DNA of 7,504 nt from positions 1 through 7,504 of the forward strand of contig JAPCJV010000080.1 of the NCBI GenBank assembly GCA_027886785.1, in the 5' to 3' direction. Under the pieces are notes generated by a model. It was given only the letters and a program-made list of their open reading frames with translations. It had not been told where the DNA came from and searched no databases. Made by a program: the position numbers and the translations under genes. Numbering within the stretch: the stretch's first letter is position 1; every line of letters begins with the position of its first letter. The DNA is from Nitrososphaerota archaeon. Lineage in GTDB: Archaea > Thermoproteota > Nitrososphaeria > Nitrososphaerales > CADDZS01. This document shows positions 1 through 5,742 of the stretch, piece by piece.

Positions 1-957
1 CCCGTTGCGATTGCCAATGGTGTTCCGTACATCGACGCTCAAGCTGACGAAATTCCGATCTTTGCCCAACAAGGAGCTAGCGACTGGGTTGTCGGTTCTC
101 TGAACATAATCAACTACTGGATGTGGAACTATCTCAACCTTATCAAAGAGACTGACCCAAGCGCTAAAATTGCCCTAGTTGACGAGGGTGATGATTTCGA
201 TGCTGAGGCAGCGGGAACGGGGCCTTCAAAGTTTGGAGCGTACCAAATGTGTAAGAGCCTTGGTCTGAATGTGGTCTTGCAAGATACCGGTGTCAATAGC
301 GGATTCAGCTCTACCTTTGATTATTCTACAGAGGTACAAAAACTGAAGAGTGCTGCAGCAGATGTTGTGATCTACTTCGATCTCACAGCAGCATTTGCCG
401 CTATCTTTCTCGAGGCAATCCACAACGAGTTCAAGTCCAGTGGTTGGAAGCCAAAAGCATATCATACAACTAACGGTGCCCAGGTCGCGTTCACTTCGAC
501 TGCTGGCGCGTTGGCAACAGGATATACAGCTGACGTTTATTGGGATCAGTCATTCCCGTACGAGGGACTGTGGGGCAAGAACACTTGGCAGCAAGTCCAG
601 ACAAGCGCCAATTTCACAGATCTCAACTGGCCTTGGATATCAATAGGATACTCTTGTGTGGAGGATGCAGTACAGGCTGTTCAGGTCGCTGGAACTACTG
701 ACAAGCATTCTGTAATGAATGCCCTAAAGACGATGGAATTCACAAATATTCTGGGGCCATGGCGGGCACAAAATCCGTTAAAGGATCCATTCGCACCGCC
801 ATCGGGTTTGAACACAGGAGTCGGAATGAGCCTTTCAAGAGCGATACCCGTTCAACTGATAAATGTAAATGGAACACTCAAGAGGAATCTGGTCTATCCG
901 GCTGACATCGCCACAGCAGCGTACCAGTATCCAGAGCCGCTATTCCCGAATGGCTAG
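1..957 (+). CDS. Branched-chain amino-acid type ABC transporter solute-binding protein (5' partial)
   Basis: This is the extracytoplasmic receptor of a HAAT/Liv-type ABC importer, which captures the ligand and delivers it to the LivH/LivM channel. The frame is open from the first base, so the true start, any signal peptide and the first lobe lie upstream; 318 codons are present. The visible part has the alternating strand/helix pattern of a type 1 periplasmic-binding fold (Peripla_BP_6 family), for example KIALVDEGDDF followed by a long helix and later DVVIYFDLTAAFAAIF. Towards the C-terminus there is a helix (SVEDAVQAVQ-like, about codons 220-230) and the HSVMNALKTMEF segment, which resembles the usual 'ALK...F.G..G' region of the family. 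Two permease genes follow on the same strand, which supports the assignment. The ligand is unknown: relatives bind amino acids, urea, short amides or aromatic acids. Confidence 0.9.
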   Translation, partial: PVAIANGVPYIDAQADEIPIFAQQGASDWVVGSLNIINYWMWNYLNLIKETDPSAKIALVDEGDDFDAEAAGTGPSKFGAYQMCKSLGLNVVLQDTGVNSGFSSTFDYSTEVQKLKSAAADVVIYFDLTAAFAAIFLEAIHNEFKSSGWKPKAYHTTNGAQVAFTSTAGALATGYTADVYWDQSFPYEGLWGKNTWQQVQTSANFTDLNWPWISIGYSCVEDAVQAVQVAGTTDKHSVMNALKTMEFTNILGPWRAQNPLKDPFAPPSGLNTGVGMSLSRAIPVQLINVNGTLKRNLVYPADIATAAYQYPEPLFPNG

Positions 958-1007
958 CTAAAAGAAAGTAAAAAGCATCTGTCGACTGGAAGCTGATTGT
1001 GTAGCCA

Positions 1008-1913
1008 TTGGTTCTTTTAGGAACCACGGCCGTAATCAGCATACTTCTCCAAGGGATACTGTTCGGTGGGATTCTATCTCTTGTTGGAGTTGGGTTGACT
1101 CTCATCTTTGGAGTCACTCGCGTGCTCAACATCGCCCACGGAGATTTTTTGGTCCTGGGCGGGATAGCGACTGTTGTACTATTCGGTGCATTAGGGCTAA
1201 ACCCTTTCGAGAGCCTTATTGTGGTTATACCGGTTTTTGCTCTTATTGGAGTCGGATTCAGTTTCTTGATGAGGAGGTCAATGTCTGCAAGAACCGCAGA
1301 AGCTAGTCTCGCATCAAGTGTTCTTGTTACATTGGGACTTTCAAACCTAATCGAAGGATTAGGGCTACGCATAGTTGCACAGTTTGGATACTCCGTCTTT
1401 GCCATCTCTTTGGCGCTTGGATCGTTCACGATTGGGGGCGTTACTGTGGATTATATTCTACTGATCTCCTTTGCCTTCATAATTGCTATCTCAATCTTCA
1501 TGACTTATTTTGTGTACAATACGTCGTTTGGTGCACAGATGCGAGCATCCATGGCCGACAGAGAAGTAGCCTTGATGCTTGGCGCTGACACGAACAGAAT
1601 ATCAATGATTACGTTTTCGATCGGAATAGTCCTTGCTGCTGTAAGCGGGACAATCTACGTTTTGGTGACGAGTATTTCTGCAAACACAGGATTATTGCTT
1701 ACTACGGATGCTCTGACTGTTGTGATTTTAGGGGGTTTAGGAAGTTTCCTGGGGGCTCTACTTGGAGGATTTGTGATTGGACTGGCCAATTCAACCTTTG
1801 AGATTGTGCTCACAGAATTAGGACTGCCAGGCACGGAGTGGGTCGCAGTTGTGCCGTTAGCTATATTGATCATAATACTGATCGTCCGTCCCAAAGGTCT
1901 TCTCAAGCGCTAA
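1008..1913 (+). CDS. livH: Branched-chain amino-acid type ABC transporter permease, LivH family
   Basis: This is one of the two membrane-spanning subunits of the Liv-type importer. The 301-residue protein is the usual length and almost wholly hydrophobic, with about eight predicted membrane segments. Family hallmarks are TLIFGVTRVLNIAHGDF near residues 31-47, the cytoplasmic coupling loop around residues 175-195 (QMRASMADREVALMLGAD) that contacts the ATPase, the glycine-rich VILGGLGSFLGALLGG near 239-254, and the terminal RPKGLL motif. The start is TTG at 1008. An in-frame TAG lies two codons upstream and no ATG or GTG fits the family's N-terminus better. No close Shine-Dalgarno motif is visible (GGAAG is 15 bases away). 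The gene lies 50 bases after the binding protein and 7 bases before livM, so it is very likely in one operon with both. Confidence 0.93.
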   Translation: MVLLGTTAVISILLQGILFGGILSLVGVGLTLIFGVTRVLNIAHGDFLVLGGIATVVLFGALGLNPFESLIVVIPVFALIGVGFSFLMRRSMSARTAEASLASSVLVTLGLSNLIEGLGLRIVAQFGYSVFAISLALGSFTIGGVTVDYILLISFAFIIAISIFMTYFVYNTSFGAQMRASMADREVALMLGADTNRISMITFSIGIVLAAVSGTIYVLVTSISANTGLLLTTDALTVVILGGLGSFLGALLGGFVIGLANSTFEIVLTELGLPGTEWVAVVPLAILIIILIVRPKGLLKR

Positions 1914-1920
1914 CAAAAAA

Positions 1921-2991
1921 ATGAAAACGAGGATATTCAATCTCTTTCAAAGAGATAGAGGGATTTTTGCCGGGGCGTACGGTGGATACTTCAGATGGAC
2001 TCTAATTGTGATGGTCATTCTCACTCCATTATTTTTCTTTGCGGGTAATGGACTTCTCATTCAACTTATCATAATCTATTCCATCCTTGCCCTAAGTTAC
2101 GACTTTTTTTCAGGCTACACTGGCTACTATAACTTGGGATTCGGCGCGATTTCTGCGGTAGGTGCCTACACCTTTACCTTTGTGAGCAATGCTGGCGTAA
2201 ATGTGTTCGTAGCTCTTCTAATCGCAGGAATTATGGGAGGAATCTTTGCCCTCGGTATAAGCTATCCGTTCCTACGTCTGAGGGGAGCTTATTTCGCCAT
2301 CGCAACTCTTGCCTTGGTTCTCTTTCTGGATATTGCTGATATTAATCTCACCCCATATACAGGTGGGGAAGTGGGACTTCACGTCTTTATTTCCACACAA
2401 ATCGCATCCTACAACGGATCGCTTCTCTTCCTCCTTGGAACTCTTCTGCTACTTCTTGCTTGTCTTTCAGTTCATTTCACGATTGGACGATCAAGATTGG
2501 GACTTGCTCTAAGAAGCATCCGTGAAGAAGAAGACGTGTCGGAAAGCTATGGAGTGAATGCATTCAGGATTAAACAAATCGTGCTACTCCTTAGCGGCTT
2601 CTTCGGTGGGCTCGGTGGCGCCGTCTTTGCGATTTACTTCGGATTCATAAATCCGGACAACGTTTTAGGGCTGAGCACGGCACTCCTCCCGGTCGTAGCT
2701 TCAATGATAGGCGGTCCTGGAATATTTCTCGGTCCTCTGGTGGGCGGGTTCGTCCTAGAAGGTATCAACCTGACGCTCCCTACCTATATCGATACGATAA
2801 ACCCTTCGTACAACTTTATCGGCCCACTTGTGGTTACTGGTGTTCTCCTGCTGATTGTGGGGCTATTTTTGCCAACGGGAATTGTACGGTTGAGATTTTT
2901 ACAAAAATATATGTATCGCAATCCCGATCGTTTTCTGACTTTACGTAGAAGAGCTACTACGACCGAAACCGAAACGAAAGAAAAACACTAG
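1921..2991 (+). CDS. livM: Branched-chain amino-acid type ABC transporter permease, LivM family
   Basis: This is the second membrane subunit of the Liv-type importer and is expected to heterodimerise with LivH. The 356-residue protein carries the family signature SYDFFSGYTGYYNLGFGAI around residues 59-77, YPFLRLRGAYFAIATLAL around 115-132, and the EAA-like ATPase coupling loop around 189-218 (GRSRLGLALRSIREEEDVS...YGVN). This is followed by the conserved GFFGGLGGAVFA and GGPGIFLGPLVGG stretches. It ends in a charged cytoplasmic tail rich in Arg, Thr and Lys that is somewhat longer than in many relatives. The ATG start is 7 bases after the livH stop, behind an A-run and without an obvious Shine-Dalgarno motif. 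No livG or livF ATPase gene follows, so these must lie upstream of the window or elsewhere. Confidence 0.93.
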   Translation: MKTRIFNLFQRDRGIFAGAYGGYFRWTLIVMVILTPLFFFAGNGLLIQLIIIYSILALSYDFFSGYTGYYNLGFGAISAVGAYTFTFVSNAGVNVFVALLIAGIMGGIFALGISYPFLRLRGAYFAIATLALVLFLDIADINLTPYTGGEVGLHVFISTQIASYNGSLLFLLGTLLLLLACLSVHFTIGRSRLGLALRSIREEEDVSESYGVNAFRIKQIVLLLSGFFGGLGGAVFAIYFGFINPDNVLGLSTALLPVVASMIGGPGIFLGPLVGGFVLEGINLTLPTYIDTINPSYNFIGPLVVTGVLLLIVGLFLPTGIVRLRFLQKYMYRNPDRFLTLRRRATTTETETKEKH

Positions 2992-3092
2992 CTAAAATTC
3001 GCAACTATTTCTGCGCGCCAACTTTTCAAAATAAATCAGAATTTAACAAGTTCACAGCAAGAACTCCCTCGAAGCGAGAACATTTGAGAAGT

Positions 3093-3111
3093 GGGACAAA
3101 GATATTGTCCC
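3093..3111. other. Hairpin, perfect 7-bp stem, in the livM 3' flank
   Basis: GGGACAA (3093-3099) and TTGTCCC (3105-3111) pair perfectly around a five-base loop. A second hairpin, CCCG...CGGG, lies at 3132-3145. The 5' arm TGGGAC (3092-3097) can also pair with GTCCCA at 3122-3127, so two folds exclude each other. No T-run follows directly, so this is not a textbook intrinsic terminator. It may be a 3' end structure of the liv transcript or may have no function. Confidence 0.35.
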
Positions 3112-3239
3112 GTGATCGCTAGTCCCATCCTCCCGAAGCTCCGGGTCTCAGCTTTTGCTTTGAAATGGCAAGTTTTTGTTCTGTGATTTTCATTGATTTC
3201 AAAAGAAATTAGGGCCTTCCTTGTATCCTGCAAAAGTTT

Positions 3240-3266
3240 GAAATGTTAAATAGAATTTTTCGTTCG
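3240..3266 (+). promoter_or_regulatory. Archaeal-type TATA promoter, copy 1 (upstream of molybdoenzyme/Rieske genes)
   Basis: TTAAATA at 3246-3252 is preceded by a purine-rich BRE-like GAAATG. A transcript start about 25 bases downstream would fall near 3274-3277, only a few bases before ATG 3281. The 27 bases 3240-3266 match 4698-4724 with a single mismatch, and the shared core GAAATGTTAAATAGAATT is identical over 18 bases. This conservation in an otherwise non-coding area argues that the element is functional. The first confident gene downstream begins at 3467, leaving an unusually long leader if this promoter drives it. Confidence 0.6.
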
Positions 3267-3280
3267 CTAGACTGAAGATT

Positions 3281-3316
3281 ATGTCCTCTCATCGAAAGAA
3301 GTGGCACAAATCGTGA
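3281..3316 (+). other. 11-codon ORF or relic gene start (MSSHRKKWHKS)
   Basis: ATG at 3281 lies 35 bases after the TATA-like box. This matches the geometry seen at the hydratase gene, where the distance is 40 bases. Its first twelve bases, ATGTCCTCTCAT, match the first twelve of the gene at 4744 (ATGTCCTCCCAT) at 11 positions, and both encode MSSH. The frame stops at TGA 3314-3316. Either this is a duplicated gene start that has lost its body, or it is a leader peptide upstream of the molybdoenzyme. It is too short for any functional call. Confidence 0.35.
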
Positions 3317-3466
3317 ATAAATTATCGGGGATAAAAGCATACTTCCACGCGGCGAGATTTCGTACATTCTTTTCGCCACTCCCTGCGAGCCGGAACCTAG
3401 ATCCGATCTTAGCTTGGATGAAATCGCTCAAAGGTTTTATGGCGCTGTTTTGCTACAGCCAAATAC

Positions 3467-4162
3467 ATGGTCCCGTCAAGCGCGGAAGGAAGAGGATATC
3501 CGAGTTTCAAGGAAAGGATTCCAAATGGATGGCGTGTGGTTCCTTCTGAAGCTTGGCCGATCAATACAACCTTTGGTCCAGAGGAAAAACTGGATCTAAA
3601 TGAATGGCGATTTGAGACTTACGGTGAAGTCGAAAAGGAAGTTTCGCTAAATTATGATGACTTGAGCAAACTCAACCAAAGCACCGTGATTACTGATCAT
3701 CATTGCATTGATGGGTGGAGCTATCTCGGTCATGAGTGGTCCGGCTTGGACCTCAGGGAAATAATCGAACACACTTCGCCAAAGAAAAGTGCGAAGTACA
3801 TCTTGATTGAATGCGAAAGAGGATTAACTCAGGCGTTTCCACTTACCCAGGATATTCTTTTTGCTACGAGGCGGAATGGCGTACCGCTTCTGAGGGGAGG
3901 CGGATTCCCACTTAGAGCAGTTGCCCCAGGTGAATATGGCTACAAGAGCGTAAAATGGGTTCGAAGAGTCAAGTTTACAGAAAAAAGAGAATTGGATTTC
4001 TACGAAAAAAAATTGTTAGACTGGGGCATGGAGGTTCCTCCTCCAGAAGAGAATCCCTGGAACTGCGAGAACGGCAACAGGAAGAAGCTTCTGCGCGCAG
4101 TTTTCTCAAGGCTGCTGGATGAGGAAAGAACGAGGAGAATAGAGAAAGCGCATGCCAGGTGA
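3467..4162 (+). CDS. Sulfite oxidase-fold molybdopterin-dependent oxidoreductase
   Basis: This is a predicted molybdenum enzyme with the Oxidored_molyb domain (sulfite oxidase / YuiH / MsrP superfamily). In the 231-residue protein, IPNGWRVV near residue 18 resembles the 'IPPGQ..V' entry of the stand-alone family members, and DLNEWRF...G.V leads into the domain. DHHCIDGWS places the expected Mo-ligating cysteine at C80. A loop GGGFPLRAVAPGEYGYKSVKW (about residues 144-164, read in two parts) matches the pterin-phosphate binding region. There is no signal peptide or twin-arginine motif, so it should act in the cytoplasm. About 45 C-terminal residues are charged and not part of the core. The start is ATG 3467, because an in-frame TGA lies at 3419-3421; a weak TTTTAT box sits about 30 bases upstream. 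The stop overlaps the Rieske gene by 11 bases. The substrate is unknown, and sulfite is not assured. Confidence 0.88.
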   Translation: MVPSSAEGRGYPSFKERIPNGWRVVPSEAWPINTTFGPEEKLDLNEWRFETYGEVEKEVSLNYDDLSKLNQSTVITDHHCIDGWSYLGHEWSGLDLREIIEHTSPKKSAKYILIECERGLTQAFPLTQDILFATRRNGVPLLRGGGFPLRAVAPGEYGYKSVKWVRRVKFTEKRELDFYEKKLLDWGMEVPPPEENPWNCENGNRKKLLRAVFSRLLDEERTRRIEKAHAR

Positions 4163-4508
4163 AATCTTGCTCTGCAGGGAGAGCGAGATCCCGTCGGAGG
4201 GCAGATCGAGAAAGTTTGTTGCGGGTGGGAGAGACGTCCTTCTCTTCAGATTGAACGGTTCGATTAGGGCAATTGAATCGATTTGTCCGCACGTGTGGAC
4301 TGACTTTGAGCAGGCTAGACTCAATGCTAGAGCCGGCACGATAAAGTGTCCGAACCACGGTGCGGTTTTTGATCTCACAACCGGAAAACCCCTTTGCGGA
4401 CCTTATGGGGTCGATGGAGATATTCTTCCAAACCTCACGTTTTTTGATATCATTTTGAGGAACGGGGATGTACTTCTAATTTCTGGGATACCTGCCATCT
4501 CGGACTGA
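4152..4508 (+). CDS. Rieske [2Fe-2S] ferredoxin-like protein
   Basis: This is a small soluble electron carrier of the NirD/BphF-like Rieske type. The 118-residue protein has both cluster motifs: ICPH (C45, H47) and KCPNHG (C66, H69), giving C-x-H-x18-C-x2-H. A short beta-rich N-terminal part (ILLCRESEIPSEG...VLLFRLNGSIRAIES) precedes them, and a third loop LCGPYG closes the cluster region. There is no membrane anchor or signal peptide, unlike respiratory Rieske proteins. The ATG overlaps the end of the molybdoenzyme gene by 11 bases, and GAGGAG (4132-4137) lies 14 bases upstream, which suggests translational coupling. The likely role is to accept electrons from, or pass them to, the molybdoenzyme encoded just before it; this is inferred from context. 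Confidence 0.92.
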   Translation: MPGEILLCRESEIPSEGRSRKFVAGGRDVLLFRLNGSIRAIESICPHVWTDFEQARLNARAGTIKCPNHGAVFDLTTGKPLCGPYGVDGDILPNLTFFDIILRNGDVLLISGIPAISD

Positions 4509-4563
4509 AGCTGGTACCAACCTCGAAGGCCCTGGATCTTCAATTTAATCAGCTCTCTAGAAA

Positions 4564-4586
4564 GTTTAGAGGATCGTCTTCTAAAC
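4564..4586. terminator. 10-bp hairpin downstream of the Rieske gene
   Basis: GTTTAGAGGA and TCTTCTAAAC form a ten-base-pair stem with one G-T wobble around a three-base TCG loop. It starts 55 bases after the Rieske stop codon. No U-tract follows, so if it marks the transcript end it does so as a 3' stability or processing structure rather than a bacterial intrinsic terminator. The rest of the 4509-4743 spacer shows no ORF of note. Confidence 0.4.
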
Positions 4587-4697
4587 ATAGACCGTTGTTC
4601 TCGGAGGCGAACCTGATAGTGAGGGGAACAGGAGTTGTCGGATACAGATAGTTCTTAGCTGCGTGCGATAACTTGACAAGCTCATGCGATGTAATTA

Positions 4698-4724
4698 GAA
4701 ATGTTAAATAGAATTATTCGTTCG
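4698..4724 (+). promoter_or_regulatory. Archaeal-type TATA promoter, copy 2 (nitrile hydratase-like operon)
   Basis: TTAAATA at 4704-4710 is preceded by BRE-like GAAATG. The start of transcription is expected near 4732-4735, leaving a leader of about ten bases before ATG 4744. The element differs from the copy at 3240-3266 at one base of 27. It is followed by TTCGTTCGTTCG (4717-4728, partly inside the repeat), a three-unit TTCG run. A shared regulator or simple co-expression of the two operons is likely. Confidence 0.65.
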
Positions 4725-4743
4725 TTCGTCAACAGATTTTGTA

Positions 4744-5730
4744 ATGTCCTCCCATATGCACGACTTTGATGACCACATAAGAGCGATCGTAGAAGATCTT
4801 GGGTATTGGCGGGCCAAGCGGTTTGAAGCCTCGGTCTTTCGCTTTGCAAGAATCGGGGCTCTAACTCTCTACGACATTATGAATTCTTACTCAAATATTC
4901 GAGAAATACCAGATCCACCTGAGGTGGAAAATGCTGAGAGCGAGACTGAAGCTCGAATTAGGGCCCTTGAAATCGCTCTCGGGGATTACATCAAAGGAGT
5001 TATGATTATTGAGACCGTCCCTATCGGGACCGTAGTAATCGATGATCTGAGAAAGGAAGGAGGATCGTATGACAAATTCTTCGTGATAGAGCATAAATCT
5101 TACACAGGTTCGCTAGATCAAAAAATCCACGACATTCAGAAAGATCTGAAAGATTACAGAACTTTCCTAGAGGCGTTTACAATGGCGTTGATTGCTAAAG
5201 GGTTTATGACTCAAGGGGAGCTCGAGAAAAAGCGCGAGGAAATTAAGAAATCCTCGATCGAAAACGGTGGCAGAATTGTCGCAAGAGCTTGGGTGGACCC
5301 CAAATTCAAAGCCCACCTTCTTTCTAATGCCAGAGATGCCGTGCGAGATTTTGGAACGCCGTTAAGCGGAACGCCTAACCTGATTGTCGTGGAAAATTCG
5401 GAATCAGTGCATAATGTGGTCGTATGTACGCTCTGCTCCTGCTACCCGTACGACCTGCTCGGAAATCCGCCATGGTGGTACAAACACGACAGTTACAAAA
5501 CAGCTATCATAGAAAACCCCAGAAAAACTCTCGACGATATGTTCGGTTTGAAGATAAAAAAAGAGGTTGAGATCCGCGTGCACGACAGCACTTCAGATTT
5601 CCGATATCTCGTCTTGCCAACGAGACCTTCCAACACCGAACATATGGCAGAAGGTGAACTTGCGAAGCTAATCACTTCGGAAAGTCTCATTGGAACTGCA
5701 GAGCCATTGAGCCCTGCAAAACAGAGTTAA
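4744..5730 (+). CDS. Nitrile hydratase alpha / thiocyanate hydrolase gamma-like protein with N-terminal beta-like extension
   Basis: This is a predicted metal (Co or Fe) hydratase catalytic subunit of 328 residues; stand-alone alpha subunits are usually about 200-245. The C-terminal half, from about residue 140, is a clear NHase-alpha domain: IVARAWVDPKFKAHLL (178-193), then VVVCTLCSCYP with the claw C228-T-L-C231-S-C233, then GNPPWWYK, PRKTLDDMFGL, EVEIRVHDST, FRYLVLPTRP and ESLIGTAEP. C-T-L-C-S-C is the form typical of cobalt-type enzymes. C231 and C233 would be the oxidised cysteines. The N-terminal part, FEASVFRFARIGAL...NIREIPDPP (about 27-59), resembles the NHase beta N-domain. Residues about 85-130 match nothing I recognise. 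ATG 4744 sits about ten bases after the predicted transcript start. The reaction would be nitrile to amide, or thiocyanate/other C-N triple bond hydration; the substrate is not resolved. The separate beta C-domain follows 12 bases later. Confidence 0.88.
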   Translation: MSSHMHDFDDHIRAIVEDLGYWRAKRFEASVFRFARIGALTLYDIMNSYSNIREIPDPPEVENAESETEARIRALEIALGDYIKGVMIIETVPIGTVVIDDLRKEGGSYDKFFVIEHKSYTGSLDQKIHDIQKDLKDYRTFLEAFTMALIAKGFMTQGELEKKREEIKKSSIENGGRIVARAWVDPKFKAHLLSNARDAVRDFGTPLSGTPNLIVVENSESVHNVVVCTLCSCYPYDLLGNPPWWYKHDSYKTAIIENPRKTLDDMFGLKIKKEVEIRVHDSTSDFRYLVLPTRPSNTEHMAEGELAKLITSESLIGTAEPLSPAKQS

Positions 5731-5731
5731 C

Positions 5732-5735
5732 GGAG
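5732..5735 (+). promoter_or_regulatory. Shine-Dalgarno site for the beta C-domain gene
   Basis: GGAG sits seven bases before ATG 5743, in the 12-base gap after the stop of the alpha-like gene. It fixes the start of the small gene and shows independent translation initiation inside the operon. The first gene of the operon lacks such a motif, a contrast common in archaea. Confidence 0.65.
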
Positions 5736-5742
5736 TGGGACA

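Larger units (their letters stand above)
2992..3466. other. 475-base stretch without a confident gene between the liv operon and the molybdoenzyme
   Basis: All three + frames are interrupted. The stretch holds, in order: the 3' flank of livM, two small hairpins (3093-3111 and 3132-3145), a T-rich segment around 3150-3200 (TTTTT at 3173-3177) that could serve as an archaeal-type terminator, a TATA-like promoter (3240-3266), and an 11-codon ORF at 3281. Beyond 3300 two overlapping frames give protein-like fragments. One contains EVAQIVNKLSGIKAYF (from about 3298), the other contains SLDEIAQRFYGAVLLQ (about 3411-3458). They cannot be joined without a frameshift. This may be a decayed or frameshifted small gene, or simply a long leader. 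A 65-codon minus-strand frame at 3036-3233 resembles no known family. Confidence 0.5.

Noticed and set aside
878..1429. 183-codon open frame on the minus strand
   Set aside because: It runs antisense to the end of the solute-binding protein and the start of livH, both confident genes. Its composition (Pro, Thr, Arg rich) is that of a shadow frame.
955..2997. Repeat TAGCTAAAA at the stops of the binding protein (955-963) and livM (2989-2997)
   Set aside because: Only nine AT-rich bases are shared, with no matching flanks, so chance is the simplest explanation.
3085..3160. Possible tRNA or structured RNA gene
   Set aside because: The stems do not form a cloverleaf, and no T-loop or anticodon arm consensus is present.
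3036..3233. 65-codon minus-strand frame in the intergenic stretch
   Set aside because: It has no family resemblance, no clear promoter or Shine-Dalgarno site, and overlaps the hairpin region. It was mentioned only as content of the gap.
3281..3400. Homology between the fragment after ATG 3281 and the N-terminus of the hydratase fusion beyond MSSH
   Set aside because: By eye only scattered identities remain past the first twelve bases, so the duplication cannot be extended into the gene body with confidence.
3975..4358. 127-codon and overlapping 90-codon minus-strand frames
   Set aside because: They lie antisense to the molybdoenzyme and Rieske genes, have no recognisable domain, and are Ser/Arg-rich as expected for shadows.
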